Below, one piece after another: positions 5,329-5,970 of a DNA stretch of 5,970 nucleotides. Every line of letters starts with the position of its first letter. Position 1 is the stretch's first letter. The stretch lies in contig KE356563.1 in NCBI GenBank assembly GCA_000416005.1, positions 379,371-385,340 of the forward strand, read 5' to 3'. A program made the position numbers and the translations under genes. This DNA comes from Haloquadratum sp. J07HQX50. Lineage in GTDB: Archaea; Halobacteriota; Halobacteria; Halobacteriales; Haloferacaceae. Below the pieces are notes generated by a model. The model had not been told where the DNA came from. It was given only the letters and a program-made list of their open reading frames with translations, and ran no database searches.

Positions 5329-5970
5329 CTATTCGTCGTCTGCTTCGATATCGAGTCCCATTTCTTGTCGCTCTTTACGCAGTCGGTGAATACGCTGGCG
5401 ATATCGATAGAGACCACCCAGTCCTACAAGAATAATCCCACCTAAGACTCCTCCAAAGATATAGAGATCACGCTGGAGGTAGAATCTGGCTGAGGCCGTC
5501 TCGGCGTCCATCGATTCCCATGTGATTTCGAGTCGATTCTGCTCGTCAATTCGTTTTTGTGATCCACCAGGTGAGACTGACCCAAAGATAGGGAACTCCA
5601 CGCGTCGATTCGGTGGGAGCGTCAGCTGATACGAGCCATCAACATATGTCGGCAAGGAGAATCGCTTTCGATTCCCACTGCTGGTAAAGGCGATCTTTCC
5701 GGGTGGCTGTGAGTCGCTATCCGGAAACCCAATGACTGTTTCCTCTCGCGTCTGCCGAACCTCTCCACCGCGCGATTGGAAGGTAGAACCATTGATAATT
5801 GTCCCGTTTGGGTACTGATATCGAACGGCTGATACCGAGAGTGGATTCGTCCCGCCTATGCTTCGTCTAAACAACCGCAACTCTCTATCAGTTGCATTAA
5901 TAACCATCCGGAATTGCGTGTTCTCTTGGACGGTAATATCAACGTCGTGAGTGGAATTCCAGGCGTACGA
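5329..5970 (-). CDS. C-terminally anchored membrane protein resembling DUF5803 (N-terminus beyond right edge)
   Basis: The frame is open from the right edge to the TAG at 5329-5331, giving 213 visible residues. An internal ATG at 5905-5907 is unlikely to be the start, because family-like coding sequence (SYAWNSTHDVDITVQENTQF) continues upstream of it. The visible part is a polar, beta-rich ectodomain with several Asn-x-Ser/Thr sites (for example NST, NAT, NGT and NGS). One transmembrane helix follows at about residues 169-188 (LYIFGGVLGGIILVGLGGLY). The protein ends in a basic-then-acidic tail (RYRQRIHRLRKERQEMGLD, then EADDE). The positive tail puts the C-terminus inside and the large domain outside. 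The pattern LPTYVDGSYQLTLPPNRRV, the QRDLYIFGG run-in and the GLDIEADDE ending recall the haloarchaeal DUF5803 family as I remember it. Its function is unknown. It lies 40 bp upstream of cinA on the same strand. Confidence 0.8.
   Translation of the reverse strand, partial: SYAWNSTHDVDITVQENTQFRMVINATDRELRLFRRSIGGTNPLSVSAVRYQYPNGTIINGSTFQSRGGEVRQTREETVIGFPDSDSQPPGKIAFTSSGNRKRFSLPTYVDGSYQLTLPPNRRVEFPIFGSVSPGGSQKRIDEQNRLEITWESMDAETASARFYLQRDLYIFGGVLGGIILVGLGGLYRYRQRIHRLRKERQEMGLDIEADDE

Noticed and set aside
5289..5417. In-frame 43-residue N-terminal extension of the CinA-like protein
   Set aside because: It would overlap the upstream membrane-protein gene by about 89 bases. The family begins with the strand found at MNAAIVTVGDELL.
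1..5970. CRISPR array, tRNA, rRNA, or a defence or toxin-antitoxin system
   Set aside because: I saw no regularly spaced repeats, no tRNA-like cloverleaf arms, no rRNA-like sequence and no paired toxin-antitoxin ORFs. The genes present are housekeeping genes plus a dead IS relic.

Overview
The window looks like a chromosomal segment of a haloarchaeon. The encoded proteins are acidic and match haloarchaeal family forms: archaeal GatE, a MutY with the haloarchaeal cysteine spacing, a stand-alone CinA N-domain protein, and a protein resembling DUF5803. The moderate base composition, A/T-ending codons and roomy intergenic spaces fit a low-GC genus such as Haloquadratum. That genus is an inference; no search was run.

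Layout from left to right. Positions 1-635 (minus) hold the N-terminal 211 codons of gatE, which continues off the left edge. Positions 779-2212 (minus) hold a complete class II fumarase, fumC. Positions 2213-2908 lie between fumC and bolA and contain a decayed, internally deleted IS1341-type (IS200/IS605 superfamily) tnpB on the plus strand. Its right end appears to supply or overlap the bolA stop codon. Positions 2905-3147 (minus) hold a small BolA-family gene. A 344-bp gap (3148-3491) separates bolA from the divergent mutY (3492-4421, plus). A 40-residue single-pass membrane protein ORF (4464-4586, plus) follows mutY, too short for routine gene calling. Converging on it, 12 bp away, is cinA (4599-5288, minus). 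Upstream of cinA on the same strand is a C-terminally anchored membrane protein (5329-5970, minus), whose N-terminus lies beyond the right edge.

The genes are mostly single-gene housekeeping units: tRNA-dependent glutamine formation (GatE), the TCA cycle (FumC), Fe-S/redox trafficking (BolA), repair of oxidised-guanine mispairs (MutY), and nucleotide clean-up (CinA-like). They do not form one pathway. MutY carries a 4Fe-4S cluster and BolA proteins belong to Fe-S trafficking, but their divergent placement alone does not show a link. I see no rRNA, tRNA, CRISPR array or defence island. The most notable non-housekeeping items are the tnpB relic, the small membrane ORF, and the structured sequence around the bolA promoter and in the bolA-mutY gap. 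I found no convincing new multi-gene system.
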